From Symbiodinium sp. CCMP2592 (Eukaryota; Sar; Dinophyceae; Suessiales; Symbiodiniaceae): a stretch of 64,000 nucleotides of DNA. Shown one piece after another: positions 9,425-20,371 of this stretch (the first letter of the stretch is position 1; each line of letters begins with the position of its first letter). The DNA lies in the NCBI GenBank assembly GCA_905221615.1, contig CAJNDT010004913.1:124001-188000 (forward strand), given 5' to 3'. The position numbers and the translations under genes are program-made. The notes beneath the pieces were generated by a model. The model saw only the letters and a list, made by a program, of their open reading frames with translations, was not told where the DNA came from and made no database searches.

Positions 9425-11285
9425 CTGTCGGAACTCCTTAACCACGAGCCCTATTTGCGACTTATAGCGCCGAAACCTCAACCGGAGCCACAGTCATGAA
9501 ACCTTTGACACTGAACGCCCTCAATCCTCAAGCATTCCAGAAAATAACTAACCCCCCGGCCGCGAATCATGAAACCTTGAAGCCCATAAACCCCTGTAAA
9601 CCTAAACGAACCGTTGACTTTATGACCCGATTCGGCACCTTTGATGAAAACAGGCGTACACAATTACACAACCCCAAACCTAAAACTGTAACCGACCGTC
9701 GTTGTACTGTAGGGGAAACCAGAAAGCTCATAAATGACGGGTGCCTTGAAATCTTGCGTGTCCTGCCAAGGGCTCAGGAGGATTGATGGCTTTGTACTAA
9801 CCAGAGAGCCCCATATACCTTATTATCTAATTTTAGGGACTTAACATCATGATTTAAGGAATATTCCTGAATTAAGGGGTATTGGGCTCTCTGGGGGTAA
9901 CCTTCTGATTATCCATCCTACGGTTGATGATATAAATCCTGCATGACCCATAATAGGGAATATACCATAATTCCCCTAGTTTAGGGTCCTTAAGGTAATG
10001 CAGGATTTATATCATCACCCTAAACCAAAACCCCAAAACCCTATGGATCCCTTAAAGAGAACCCCTTAAAGGTACCCCTATAGATCCCTTTAAAGGAACC
10101 CTAGGGATTTCTATCATCAACCGTAGGAGCCAGCGAGCTGCATGTTTCAGGCCTGCTCTTCGGGCTTTAGGTTTCAGGGTTTAGGGCACGGACTTTGCCG
10201 CTGACCGGACCCTTAACAAGGACCCCTAGGTATAGCCCTCATTATAGCCATTTTCAGCTTGGGATTTCTTTCGGGGTATTTACAGCCCATTGTGTCAGGC
10301 TTAGGGTGCATGGTTTAGGGCTGCTCAATCTCCTCGGACAAAGAATGGAAGCTCCAGACCCAAGAAGCTCATATGTGCGGCTGCCCCAAGTCTCAGCCAT
10401 AGGTTTGTTTTGTTCTCGCTGATGCCACAAAACTCTTCGCAGATACCTGCGACCTCAAACCCCACAAGCTGCAAATGTCAACCCAAAAAGCAGCAAGCGA
10501 ATTTCTAATGCCCACCACCTCGCTAAACGCCACACGCCAGGGACGACCGGGGCGTAGCTAAACTGTGACAGACTCGAACTAAAGGCTATGGGAACCTAAA
10601 GGCCGGATGACCGGATGACAAAGACAAGTATCACCTACCAGCTGCTGTTCCATTTTGGGTTTAGGCTTTAGGTTAACTTTCTAGTAACTTTACTGAACTT
10701 AGAACCCTAGCAAAAATTGTAATTGTGGCTGTTTCTTAGGGATTATAATAACCAAAAAATAAAAATACTTCTAAGTACCCCTAAGGTAAGAGGGTGTAGG
10801 AGTGTAGGAGGTCCTGGCTCACAAGCCGCTGGATGGTCTGCTTACTTGGATCGGTCTTGCCATTCATGACCTGCCCAGGTCTCTCTCAGCTGTCTCAGGG
10901 TGTAACTATCATGGTTTGCTGTTTAGCTAGTAAGGTTTATTTAGGGTTTAACTGTTGGGGACCCAAAAAGAACCTAAGCCTGAGCACTTCATTCATAGGG
11001 ATATCCCTACCTAATTGGGCTTCATTGTAAGGAGGTTCATGCGCCAGGTCTCTCTCAGCTGTCTGAGGGTTCAACTAGTATGGTGTAGGGTTTAGCTAGT
11101 AAGGGTTAGGGTTAGCTTATGGCGTAGGGGCGTAGGGCTTATGAGACAAATGGAACCTCAATAATAGCAGCAATACTCGCCGTAACAACAATAGTAGTTC
11201 AGAAGACGAAGCATACTTCTAATCTTAACAGCAATAGCCCGTGTGGAAGGAGTACCTCAGGAGGTTTTTCAAGGTGTGTGTGTGT

Positions 11286-11326
<41 letters not shown>

Positions 11327-14300
11327 TTTGTGTGATTTGTGAGTGCAGCGCGCAGCTTTTCGTGACCAGGAGTGATAGGACCCAATGCTTGAGCTTGCAG
11401 GGTCTTCGTTTGCAGTTCACAGTGATGAACACCACCACCCCTACAGACTCTCGCGCTCTCACCCTAACCCCAATCGATCAAATCCCTAAACCCTAAACCC
11501 TTACAGGGAAGTCCAGAAAGTTGGAATATGGTTTCATGGTAGGATACCCTATAATTTACCATAGAAGGGTTAGGATAATCATATTCCAACTTTCTGGCTT
11601 TTACCTTAAACCCTGAACCCTTAAGAGCCTGACCCCCACAGCCCTGAACCCTGAGCCTCCCAAGCGCTGACCCTGTGAACCACTTGGGTGGTTGTCAAAA
11701 TTAGGGTCCCCTTTTTGGGTCCTTAGCATACTACGGCACCTAATATTCAGGGTGCCCAAAGTGGGAGCATAATTTTGACAGCTACCCACTTGCAGTTCCT
11801 TCCTGACCAGGAGCAGAATAGACCAGCTCACATGCAACCTGATGAAACCATATCAAATAGGGGCCTTAATAATTAGAAAAGGTTTTTTTTGGTGTGGTTC
11901 CTTATTGTAACTATGGGAAATTATACCCCCAAGCCCTATCGTAGTTTTCAGGCCCCTATTTTTTCAACTCTATAAGCCCCGTATAAAAGACGATACCGTA
12001 GACCCTCAATGGGGCCTCTTTCGTCTTCAGCTGCTTTCCGGCCCAGTGGAACACCACCTTGGAAAAGCTTCTAGAGTTTGTTGGGTTTAGTACTAGGGGC
12101 CTTAGTATGTCGAACAGCACTTCGGCATGTATATGTTGTCCTCTGTGTGTGTGTGTGTGGGGAGGGGGCCGGGGTGTATGCTATAGTACTGAAACAATAG
12201 TTGCAAGAAGGGTATATCACTCTAACCCCTACATTAACCCCAATCGTGGGGTTGCGTGTTCAAGGTTTCGTGTTGTTTTGAGACTTCCATCTGGTCTTCC
12301 AAGTATTCCCAGTCCAGTCCCGATCTACTGAGGGTACCTCATGTCCTGCTATATACGGGGGTTTCCGAAAATTAGGGGTCCCCTGTTTTGGAATTCTGAT
12401 AATAAGTATCCTACCATTTAGGGTACCATATCAGAGTCCCCTATTTTCGGAAACTCCAAAATGAGAAACAACATGTAGGCAGCTGAGCAATCAGAGGAAG
12501 GTTTCGAGGACTCGCCAGAAAACTAAATCCTAAACACTCAAACCTAGGCGATCTCTTCTATAAGTCCTGAGATCCAACACCTACGCCTTACACCAGGGCA
12601 AACACCCAGACACCCTCGAACCTTGAAGTATTCCTTACCCGACAAGATATTGCCATTCACTGCATACGATAGGTACCAATACCGTACAGTACTAGACCAT
12701 ACTATACGATCTATACTATACGATACTATGTTATGTTGTAACACATTACGGCTGAGGGTATAAATCCTGCAATACCTTAAGGACCCTAAACTATCGGAAT
12801 TAACGTACATTCCTTATTATGGGTAATGCAGGATTTATATCATCAACCTTATGTTACATCCCCAACCCCCGGGATGCCGACAGCCAGCATGTCATTCTGC
12901 ATGTCCTGGCTGCTCCACCCACTCACCCACGACGTGAGAACCAACACCAACCATAAATCCCCGAAGTTTAGGGCTTAGGGTTTAGGGCCGCATCTCTTGA
13001 TAAAATGTGGTACTTTTTCGTATGCCCATACGCAGAACCGCCGAAGCATTCTACGAAACAGACGCGCAGCAGCAGAAGCCCAGAAACTCCAGTTTGCCCC
13101 CAAGGTCTGTGTATGTGGGTGGTTGTCAACATTATGGTCCCTTTTTCGGCACTCAAAATAACAGGTGCCGTATTATCATAGGGGCCCAAAAGGGACCATG
13201 ATTTCGACAACCATGCATGTATACAGAGCATAATGACTGAAGATCTTCGGCACATGCAGATAACTCTCCTAATGAATGCTCAAACATATGAAGGTGTCAT
13301 TGTAGAGAAGCAACTCAGACAATGGACAATGGATGAATGCCAAACATATCTGTAATATTATTTTCTAGAAATTCATGTATATATGTACGCACACACACAC
13401 GCATGGAGACACACATGCGTGCATGCCTGCTCTACCTGCAGCGGACGGCGCCCCGACGGCCCAACAGCCTCCGCCAGCTTTTGACAGGCTTTCAGCGAGG
13501 CCATGTCATCGTCGAACGACCTCTCGGCACAGAGCCCAAAAAGGAAGCTGGGCATGCTTGGCTCTGGCGGTCGCGGCTCAGGGCGCTTCCGGCTTAGTCA
13601 GGGCGCAGAGCAGGGTTTTAGGGTTTTGGGCCACAGCAAGCCAGCATATGAATCCTGCACCCGCAAGCCTAAACTTAAAGACGGCAGACTGTACAAACAA
13701 ACTGCACATCAAACCATCAAAGATTCCTCAGAGGATCGCCGACAAAATCATATACAAAGATTGGAAGTCCCGTTAGAGCCTGCACGTTAAACTCTGAAGC
13801 CGCTCCTTGACCGAACCTATTGTAAACCTAGGGCTTATTCTACAGCCCTTCGCATCGCAAGTCGAACTGAGAGCTCCGCCACTTACAGCGCCACTCCCGG
13901 GCGAGTGTGTCGTAGGTCACGCCTGGCAAGCATTCTCTTGGACCACAACATGCAGGCCTTGAGGCTAAAGCTAGAGGGGCTGAGGCTTTGAAGTGAAGGT
14001 TGAGCGTTCGCGGCTTGGGTTTGAGGGTGGAGCGGCTGAACACATCAGCCAGAGGCTAGCTATATTAAGGGTATATATAATGGGCTATATAATGGGTATA
14101 TAATAGCTATATTCAGGGTATATACCTGCTTAGGGCGGGGGAGTCAGTCAATGTTTTTGAAACAGCGAAAACTGGTACCTGGGACTACAGGCACAATCTT
14201 TCCAAGCCGTAAGCCTCACGTCGTCCGGGACGATAGATCTAGAAACTACATTTGAGCCCTAATGCGGAATGCCAGACCAGAGAACAACCTCAACGTGTGC

Positions 14301-14611
14301 TGTTGTGCAGGTTAGCCTTTCGATAGACAACCGGCTGAGGGTTTCGGGCTTACGATTGTTCACTCACGGAGTTGAAGGTTGTGTTTGTTCGGGCTCAAAT
14401 CACAAGCAAGATCTATCACTCTTATTATCATCTTTATTATGATTATTATTGCTATGACCATTACTACCAGTAGTACTAGTACTCTACCAAACCCCTGAAG
14501 TTCGCAAGTCGTGAATTTCCATCGAGCCTTCTGCGATCTGCTCCGCCATTGCGAGCACTGGAAGCCGAAAGTAAAGCTGCGGTATGCAGAGAGCCGCAGT
14601 GGATTGAGGAC
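8858..14611 (-). CDS. Multi-exon gene of unknown function
   Basis: Proposed exons, in transcript order: 14611-14493, 13922-13887, 13592-13436, 13106-13014, 12905-12858, 12057-12004, about 10472-10363, 9796-9720, 9424-9358, 8977-8858 (stop TAG). All have AG acceptors and GT donors. The phases of 13592-13436, 13106-13014, 12905-12858 and 12057-12004 chain without adjustment, and so do 9424-9358 and 8977-8858. Other junctions need at least one exon I did not find. Several introns hold palindromic elements touching the splice sites (family E at 13107, D at 12857, P at 9797, A at 8978). I recognise no domain. The segment TYDTLAREWRC looks like a conserved motif but I cannot name it. Two neighbouring genes fused in this model is possible. 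Confidence 0.5.
8981..9100. mobile_element. MITE, family A, abutting a splice acceptor
   Basis: The ends are CTTAGAGGATCATGGG and ..CATGAGCCTTCAAG with TA flanks. Read on the minus strand, the TA plus the adjacent G form the TAG before the terminal exon at 8977. Confidence 0.85.
9197..9283. mobile_element. MITE-like palindrome, family G
   Basis: The ends CCAGAAAGTTGGAATATG and CATATTCCAACTTTCTGG are perfect complements. A second copy lies at 11513-11596. Confidence 0.8.
9797..9899. mobile_element. Palindrome (family P) forming an exon border
   Basis: The left end CTAACCAGAGAGCCC is complementary to the right end GGGCTCTCTGGGGGTAAC around an AT-rich core. On the minus strand its CTGGTTAG end is the acceptor of the proposed exon 9796-9720 (PSILLSPWQDTQDF, APVIYELSG). 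Confidence 0.65.
9923..10125. mobile_element. Family D palindrome with nested filler
   Basis: CCTACGGTTGATGATATAAA at the left is mirrored by ..CTATCATCAACCGTAGG at 10109-10125. A complete inner copy (TTGATGATATAAATCCTGCA to ATATCATCA) ends at about 10016. GATCCCTTTAAAGGAACCC modules separate the two right ends. Confidence 0.65.
10205..10240. mobile_element. Fragment of family K
   Basis: It matches the left part of the palindromes at 30205 and 57913 (CCCTTAACAAGGACCCCTAG, GTATA). Confidence 0.5.
10363..10472 (-). CDS. Possible exon of the 14.6-8.9 kb gene
   Basis: After ATTTGCAG the frame reads GFEVAGICEEFCGISENKT and LWLRLGAAAHMSFL. GT follows shortly afterwards. The composition is protein-like, but neither border has an independent phase check. 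Confidence 0.35.
10690..10788. mobile_element. Repeat family J
   Basis: Three copies in the window (also 16274-16366 and 30005-30108) share ACTGAACTTAGAACCCTAGC, CTGTTTCTTAGGGATTATA and TTCTAAGTACCCTAAGG. The inverted ends are shorter than in other families. Confidence 0.7.
11275..11325. repeat. (TG)n microsatellite
   Basis: About 25 TG units with a single TA interruption. Long open frames on both strands here are artefacts of the repeat. Confidence 0.95.
11512..11597. mobile_element. MITE-like palindrome, family G
   Basis: The ends CCAGAAAGTTGGAATATG and CATATTCCAACTTTCTGG are nearly identical to the copy at 9197-9283 but in the reverse orientation. Confidence 0.8.
11686..11787. mobile_element. 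MITE, family E, with ACTT target duplication
   Basis: The ends are GGGTGGTTGTCAAAATTAGG and ..ATTTTGACAGCTACCC, flanked by ACTT on both sides. Confidence 0.8.
11859..11960. mobile_element. MITE-like palindrome, family C
   Basis: The ends are AGGGGCCTTAATAATTAGAA and ..TTTCAGGCCCCTATT. The core arrangement is partly inverted relative to other copies. Confidence 0.7.
12004..12909 (-). CDS. Two further short exons of the same gene
   Basis: Exon 12905-12858 (DMQNDMLAVGIPGVGD; acceptor AGCCAG, donor GTAACA) continues in phase 0 from 13014. Its donor lies about 11 nt from a family D palindrome. Exon 12057-12004 reads VVFHWAGKQLKTKEAPLR between TCCAAG and GTCTAC, also phase 0. An alternative acceptor at 12071 would read another frame, so this exon is less certain. 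Confidence 0.45.
12357..12457. mobile_element. MITE-like palindrome, family B
   Basis: The ends are GGGGTTTCCGAAAATTAGGG and ..CTATTTTCGGAAACTCC around an AT-rich GATAATAAGTATCCTAC core. Confidence 0.8.
12748..12846. mobile_element. MITE-like palindrome, family D
   Basis: The ends are GGGTATAAATCCTGCA and ATGCAGGATTTATATCATCA. On the minus strand its edge lies about 11 nt from the donor of exon 12905-12858. Confidence 0.75.
13014..13592 (-). CDS. Two phase-matched exons of the 14.6-8.9 kb gene
   Basis: Exon 13592-13436 (52 codons; SFLFGLCAERSFDDDM, ASLKACQKLAEAVG) runs from GACTAAG to the donor GTAGAG. Exon 13106-13014 (31 codons; WSFWASAAARLFRRMLRRF) runs from ACACAG to the donor GTACCA. 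Both join in phase 0. The second is basic and helix-prone. Their 329-nt intron contains a CA microsatellite and a family E palindrome that stops about 10 nt from the acceptor. Confidence 0.6.
13114..13214. mobile_element. MITE-like palindrome, family E
   Basis: The ends are TGTGGGTGGTTGTCAACATT and ..ATTTCGACAACCATGCATG. It lies in the intron immediately 5' (minus strand) of exon 13106-13014. Confidence 0.75.
14493..14611 (-). CDS. Exon with strong acceptor, unknown gene (14.6 kb)
   Basis: A pyrimidine-rich CCCCCACAG precedes two phase bases and 39 codons, including YFRLPVLAMAEQIAEGS and MEIHDLRTSG. A GT donor follows (GTTTGG). Just upstream, 14770-14728 could be another exon: its frame ends at GTAAGG with matching phase. 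This is the most upstream well-supported exon of the 14.6-8.9 kb gene. Confidence 0.55.
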
Positions 14612-15761
14612 CTGTGGGGGATTAGGCCGCGCATCCTAAGATTCAATTCTTTGTGCCGTTTGGCGATCGGGAGGTGGCTTGACATGTAATGAATTAGTTG
14701 TTCTGCTTTCCACCCGCCCTTACACAGTCCTCTGGTCCTGCAGGTCCGCAGATGCCACAACGCAAACCTGGATGCCTTAACGCGCTACAGCCAAACCTCA
14801 CTCCAAAAAATCCTAAAACCCTACCCCAGCTCATCCTGCAACTCGCGCCCTGAATTCCAATCCCTCAAACCCCAGCTACTAAACCCTACCCGCCCCAAAC
14901 GAGAACCCTTTTCGAACCCTGGCAAAAGAACCCCTTAAGAACCCCTAAAGAGCCCGGAGAGAACCCTTCAAGAAGTCGTAAGGACTCTGCACGAAAGATG
15001 AATGACCCTTTAACTTTAGAACTCTTGAACCCTCATAGAACCCTTAAAGAACTCCTGTTTGCTTTGGTTTTTGAAGGCTGCCCTGGCTTTCGCAGGTCGA
15101 CTCTGCGGGAAATGAAGCTCAGGTCAGCTCCCAAGGACTTTGGCTTTAAGGGTTTGGGGCTTCGGGTTTAGGGTTCTAGGGCTAAGGGGTTTCCAGGGTT
15201 TAGATGGGTTTAGGGTTTGGGGTTGAGGGTTGAGGTTTCTGAGGGATGTGACTGCACCATGAGGAGGCTTAGGCTTTAGGGCTTTGAGCTGTGAGGTTTT
15301 GAAAGTCTTTCTTCGAGGTTTCAGTGGTTAGGGGTTCGAAGTTTCGGGTATAAAGGATTGAAAAGTGCATTTCGGAGACTAGGGCTCGGCGAAGTTTAGG
15401 GTTTCAAGGCCTGCATAATGGGCTTCGGCCGAGGGATGCAATCACAGCTACTTGTAGGGGCCTACGAAACGTCGGCACAGCTGGCGGAAGCTCATGCGAC
15501 AAGCTGGGCTGCAATGCCGCCTTCAGCAAAGTGGTAATGCGCCCAAGGGTTCAAGCAGCCGCATAGGGTTGGTACGTATTTGGGGGTCTCTGATCGGTCG
15601 GTTAGAAACGCACAACCTCAGTCAATTTCATGATGAACGCATACTTTGTAGTCACTCGGCATGCTTGTTGCGGTTCGGCCTTCCGAATTCCCTGGAGAAA
15701 TGACCCATCGTTTGTGCACTGTGGGAACCCCCCGGGATTCAAACAACAACCAAGGGTTCCA

Positions 15762-15863
15762 CTTAAAGGATCATGGGACTAGGGCTATTATTCGGATAAC
15801 CATACTTATAACCCCGATTAGGGTACTTATAACCTTACTTACTAAGTCCCATGATCCTTTAAG
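15762..15863. mobile_element. MITE, family A variant
   Basis: The ends are ACTTAAAGGATCATGGGACT and ..CCCATGATCCTTTAAG. The TA flank is missing on the left. Confidence 0.75.
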
Positions 15864-15966
15864 CAGGGTCTCTTTGTTTCGGGATTTGAGTCGCGGTCCG
15901 GCTTCGGTTTCGCGAGGGCCGGGTTGAGGGTTGATTGAGAACTCAGGGTTCAGGCGCTCCTCTACA

Positions 15967-16066
15967 CTACTGCACAAAATCCTGCATGACCGTAAGGACT
16001 CTAAACTATGGGAACTATGGTATATTCCTTACAATGGGTAATGCAGGATTTTGTCCATCAGCAGTA
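15967..16066. mobile_element. MITE-like palindrome, family D variant
   Basis: The ends TACTGCACAAAATCCTGCAT and ATGCAGGATTTTGTCCATCA, followed by GCAGTA, differ from other family D copies in the outermost bases. Confidence 0.7.
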
Positions 16067-16103
16067 TGATTATGCCATGCTTGGGGAAGGATCCTACTGA
16101 TAT

Positions 16104-16211
16104 GGGGGTTTCCGAAGATAGGGGACCCTAATATAGTACCCTAAATATAGCTAGTAGGATCCTTTTTATAAGCATCCCAAAAGAAAGGTACTCCTAATAA
16201 TCGGAAACTCC
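16104..16211. mobile_element. MITE, family B, with ATAT target duplication
   Basis: The ends are GGGGGTTTCCGAAGATAGGG and ..AATCGGAAACTCCC, flanked by ATAT on both sides. Confidence 0.8.
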
Positions 16212-16273
16212 CATATTTCTAGGACCATCGCCATGAAACTGCAACAGTTCACCGGGAAGATGCAAGGAATACT

Positions 16274-16366
16274 ATACTGAACTTAGAACCCTAGCAAAAA
16301 TTACAATTCTTCCTGTTTCTTAGGGATTATATTAATCAGAAAATAAAAACTATTTCTAAGTACCCT
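16274..16366. mobile_element. Repeat family J
   Basis: It shares ACTGAACTTAGAACCCTAGC, CTGTTTCTTAGGGATTATA and the TTTCTAAGTACCCTAAAC end with the copies at 10690 and 30005. Confidence 0.7.
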
Positions 16367-16631
16367 AAACCCCTAAACCCTAAACCCTAAGTCCCCTAAA
16401 CCCCTAAACCCTAAACCCTTAGAACCCTAAACCCTAAACCCCTAGACCCTGAACCCTAAGGGAAGCCCCCAAGGGGCCCCAGGCAGCCCTGAAGTTCCAA
16501 CGGAAACCCTGTCGAAAGCGTAGGAACCTGGGGCCTATTAGGGTTCCTTCAAAGGGGTCTATAAGGGTTACTTTAAGGGTTTAGGGTTTAGGATTTAGGG
16601 TTTAGGGTTTAGGGTTTAGGGTTTAGGGTTA
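16367..16631. repeat. Interstitial telomere-like tracts in opposite orientations
   Basis: CCCTAAA-type repeats (16367-16450) are followed by TTTAGGG-type repeats (16574-16631), separated by about 120 nt. The unit equals the plant/dinoflagellate-type telomere heptamer, with many single-base variants. Confidence 0.85.
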
Positions 16632-17224
16632 CTTTAAGGGATCTATAAGGGTACTATAACTATAACCTGATTAAGAAACCCTGGGCCTAAGGGTTCCTTT
16701 AAAGGGGCCTGTAAGGGTTACTATAAGGGATGCATAAGGGTACTATCATAATGTAGGAACCTGATTAAGAAACCCTGGCCCTATAAGCTCCAATGTATTA
16801 GGACTCATATAAGGAACCCCAACAAAGACCCAAGGTTTCTTAATCAGGTTCCGGCAGTAATAACAATGCAATCTAACAAACACCCCAAAGCCCAAAAGCT
16901 TCGCAAAACGCTCAAGTCCCAAAACCCTAAACCCTCAAGGCTGAACCCTCAAACAATCACAAAGATGGATCAAGGTTGCCCTCATGTTCTACAAGGTATC
17001 CCAAAGGGAATCCTGGCGAAAATCATCCTTCATCATGCCCAAAGACTTTGGAATATCCTAAACCCCTAAAAGCCTGAAAACTGAAAAAAACTCTAACCTC
17101 AAACCCCGAACATACCCAAATCCCCATAGCTATATAGCCCTGAACCCCTATAATATAGTGGTCGGGCTGAGAATCAGACGCTAAGGCTCCTGAGGAGCCT
17201 CACCACTCGCAGGGCTTTTGACTT

Positions 17225-17475
17225 CGGTTTGGGTTTAGGGTTTGGGGTTTAGGGGTTTAGGGGTTGAGGGGTTAGGGTTGAGGGTTGAGGGTTTAGGGAT
17301 TAGGGTTTAGGGGTTTAGGGTTTAGGGGTTGCGGGTTTAGGGTTTAGGGGTTTAGGGTTTAGGGGTTGAGGGTTTAGGGTTTAGGGGTTTAGGGGTTGAG
17401 GGTTTAGGGGTTTAGGGATTAGGGTGTAGGGATTAGGGTTTCGGGTGTAGGGATTAGGGTTTAGGGATTCGGGTT
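17225..17475. repeat. Long TTTAGGG-type degenerate tract
   Basis: About 250 nt of TTTAGGG, TTTAGGGG, TTGAGGG and ATTAGGG variants, all with the G-rich strand on plus. Confidence 0.9.
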
Positions 17476-17949
17476 TACGGATTTCGCTTGCTGGGGGTGT
17501 AGAAAGGCTGCAACAAACTGTGTCAAAAGGCCTGGGAATCAGTACAAACACATTCCAAAAGACAGTATAGCAATCCTACAGAACCCTGCGCAAATGCTGC
17601 ATCAACCCCTATCAAACCGCGCAGAATCTTAACCCTAAGCCCTAAAACCCTAAACCCTTCCTACGGCGGGTGCCCTACTTTGTCGGGTATTCATGGGGAA
17701 CTAAAACTTAACCTTTTAGGTTATGTAGGCGTTATATAGGGACTATACTACCCAAAAAAGGTTAAGGGTTACCTGCTCTACTGCTAAGAAAACCCTGAAA
17801 TCCCAACCCTAAACCCCTAAACCCTCAACCCTAAACCAATAAAAACCCTCAACCCCTAAACCCTAAACCCTTCCTACAGCTGGTGCTCAGTGTTGAGAGA
17901 GTTTTGGTGCGGGTCGGTCTACAGGACTTCCGCAGATGTAAGGGCTTAA

Positions 17950-18126
17950 TATGAGGGCCTTAAGAATTACAGTAGGGTTCCTTTAAAGGGCTCTATAAGG
18001 GATCTATAGTAGGGTTCTACAATATAGGGGCCTTAATAATTAGAATAGGGTCTTGGGCCCCATTATACTATAAATATGATAAGGACCTCCCCAAAAAATA
18101 ATATAGGCAAGTATTAAGGCCCCTAT
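17950..18126. mobile_element. Family C palindrome with nested module
   Basis: A left partial copy is interrupted by TTCCTTTAAAGGGCTCTATA followed by AGGGATCTATAGTAGG. A complete copy (ATAGGGGCCTTAATAATTAG ..GGCCCCTATATTA) then follows. The same arrangement occurs at 6917 and 58528. Confidence 0.65.
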
Positions 18127-18699
18127 ATTAGGGCCTTGGCTTTTGGGCTTGAGGCAGGAGTTTCAACGGGGTTTGGGGTTTCAGGGTCTGGGGTTTAGAG
18201 CTTTGTGCGAAGTGTGAAGGGTTTGAGGGTTTGGTAGGAATGTAAATATGGTGTTTTGCGTGAAGCGTGGAAGGCTTGTGGGGTTGGAGTTTAGATGTGG
18301 TGCTTTGGGCTTGGACGCCGCCGTTTATGGCCTCTGTGGTTTTACTACTTAATGCAGGGGGCTGCGAGGCCTCCGCGGCAAGTTGAAGAACTCAGGTGTC
18401 AAAGGCTTGGACTTCACTTCTTCTACACGGAATCAAAGACTGTGAGCTCGCAGCATACTTCCATAAAAGAATCGGCCAGTCTCTAACCCATGGCCGTCAA
18501 ACAACATTACTCCAACAGTCAGGAACCCTCCAGGATCATGAACGCCCACACGAAGCCCACCCTGAACCTGGACTTTGCAGTAACCAGGGAGAAAAAAGTA
18601 TAGACTTCTATTTCATAATGGTTCCTTTAAGGAACAGGCAAAAAAAGTATTCAAGTATGGTAGTCCAAACCCAGGGAACTTCCCGAGAGCCATCCAGAC

Positions 18700-19728
18700 C
18701 TCGGCCCGCACTTGGAGGAGACTGGAGACTCTCTCGCGGCAAATGGGACACCTTCCGAGGGCACCAGTTCCAGCAGACTTGTACGTAGGGGTTATCGGAA
18801 AAGTCGTCTGTTTGAACATGTTGGAGGTTGTTGACCTGAAGGGGTGTATTGAGGGTTGAGGAGCTCACTGATTTTCGGATGCAAGTTCAGAAACCCGGCG
18901 CCTGTAAGAGTGATACTGGATCTGCGTTCGCATGGTTTCGGCGCAGCCACTGCAAAGGCACATGTGCCTCGGCAACTGGTTCAGGATTGAGGAGTTGAGG
19001 GTTTGAGGGGTTTAGGGTTTGAGGGTCTCAGGGTTAGGTTTCAGACCTGGGACAGAATATGCTCCGTGTGCTTTAGGCTCGGTGTCTATAGGTTTAGGGT
19101 CTATTCATGACTTGTGCAGTCATGAAAGTTTGGGAAGTGGCACAAAGAGACGCCGTGTCTCCACAGAAGAATCTACAAAGTTCAAGGATCTATGCACGCT
19201 CCACTCTGCCCCGACTATTGTGAACATCGGGACTCCCAAACCCCTGTAGTTTGAGCTCCTGGAGCCCATCTGTTCCGAACACCTCGGAACCCTCCATGAC
19301 TAAAACGAAAACCCACGAAAATCACAGGGCGCGACGCCGAATCGCTAACTTTAAACCGTATACAGGAGAAGCCAGAAAGAAACCTTGGGCCTTCATCAGG
19401 GCTCCTTATATGAATTCTACTGTTTTGGGAGTGTAGTCCCAGGGTTTCCCGTACTTAAAGGATCATGCAATTTAGTAACGAGGGTTATTGTTAGGGTAAC
19501 TATACTTACGACCCCAATTATGGTACTTATAACCTTACTTACTAAGTCCCATGATCCTCCAAGTAGTACTCTTCAAGGAACCCTTTGGAGATCGAGTCGC
19601 CCCCAATGCGACACTTACCCGAGACACCGATCCTCAACGCCCTGATTCACGACGCCGGCGACGTCATGGGGCGAACATGACTTCTACGATGACTTCCCCA
19701 CATTTGTGTACATATATATATACACACA

Positions 19729-19760
<32 letters not shown>

Positions 19761-20148
19761 ATATATGTACATATTATGCTATATACATACATGTATATTA
19801 ATTATGATATTGTGTTTTTCTGCTGGTGTGAAGTAAGTGCCCTTAGTCTAGTCTATGCAGTCGGGTTCCGTTACATGCAATGCCCTAACCTTGGGTGCCG
19901 GCCGGCACGGCAAAACCGCCGTGTCTCTCCGCTCCGACATGCAAATCGCCTTAGGCTTCTAGGATTTTAGGGGTTTACGGTTTATGGGCTTTAGGGTGTT
20001 AGGGCTGGGTTTCAGGGTTTTCGGGTTTTAAGGTTGTAGGGTTTAGGGTTTTAGAAGCTTAGGGTTTGAGGGTCTAGGGGAAATCCCCAGAACAGCAAAA
20101 ACGGTGGCATTCGTCAGGGACGATGATGATGATGAGAAGCCCCACATC
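18700..20148 (-). CDS. RING-finger E3 ubiquitin ligase, C-terminal exons (MGRN1/LUL type)
   Basis: Exon 19949-19903 reads ICMSERRDTAVLPC. Exon 18967-18923 completes the split Arg codon and reads HMCLCSGCAETMRT. Exon from 18751 completes Gln and reads CPICRERVSSLLQVRAE. Joined in phase they give C-x2-C..C-x-H-x3-C-x2-C..C-x2-C spacing and the PCRHxCxC..CA.. pattern of Mahogunin/LUL RING domains, which recruit E2 enzymes for ubiquitin transfer. Donors are GC (19902-19901) and GA (18922-18921). The first zinc Cys must come from an upstream exon; 20148-20107, ending ..VPDEC, fits in sense and phase but lacks a normal donor. The 3' end after about 18700 is not fixed. It may be its own gene or the end of the RCC1 gene just upstream. 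Confidence 0.7.
19454..19563. mobile_element. MITE, family A, TA target site
   Basis: The ends are CTTAAAGGATCATGCAAT and ..CCCATGATCCTCCAAG with TA flanks. It lies in the intron between RING exons. Confidence 0.8.
19716..19775. repeat. (AT)n/(ACAT)n microsatellite
   Basis: Alternating AT runs with ACAC and ACAT interruptions. Confidence 0.9.
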
Positions 20149-20371
20149 CTAAACCCAGAAACCTAAAGAACGTCTAACCAGGCTGCCGCTGGAAGAGTCG
20201 ACCTCCATCAAACCCGAAGCCCTACAGCTCAATGAGGATGGGCTTTATCTGGGCTTGTAAGTAACCGGTGGACAAAGTATAAGCTTGTATTTCACAATGG
20301 TTCCTTTAAGACAACACTATAACAATCGCCAAGGCCCAGTTATAGGCTTCAGGAACCTTGAGGGTTCATGG

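Larger units (their letters stand above)
14612..18699. other. Repeat-rich stretch without a supported gene
   Basis: It holds AACCCTTAAAGAACCCC-type repeats (14890-15060), palindromes of families A, B, C, D and J (listed), long telomere-like tracts and a 16505-16856 element bounded by GGAACCTGATTAAGAAACCC-type inverted ends. Short protein-like readings at 15430-15560 occur on both strands and are not assigned. Confidence 0.4.

Noticed and set aside
11199..11496. Frames over the TG microsatellite
   Set aside because: CV and HT dipeptide runs come from the repeat. One minus frame nearby (about 11424-11345) looks slightly protein-like but has no phase support.
20107..20148. Exon ending ..VPDEC as the sure first part of the RING
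   Set aside because: Sense and phase fit, but the base pair after it is CA rather than GT, GC or GA, so it is only mentioned as a candidate.
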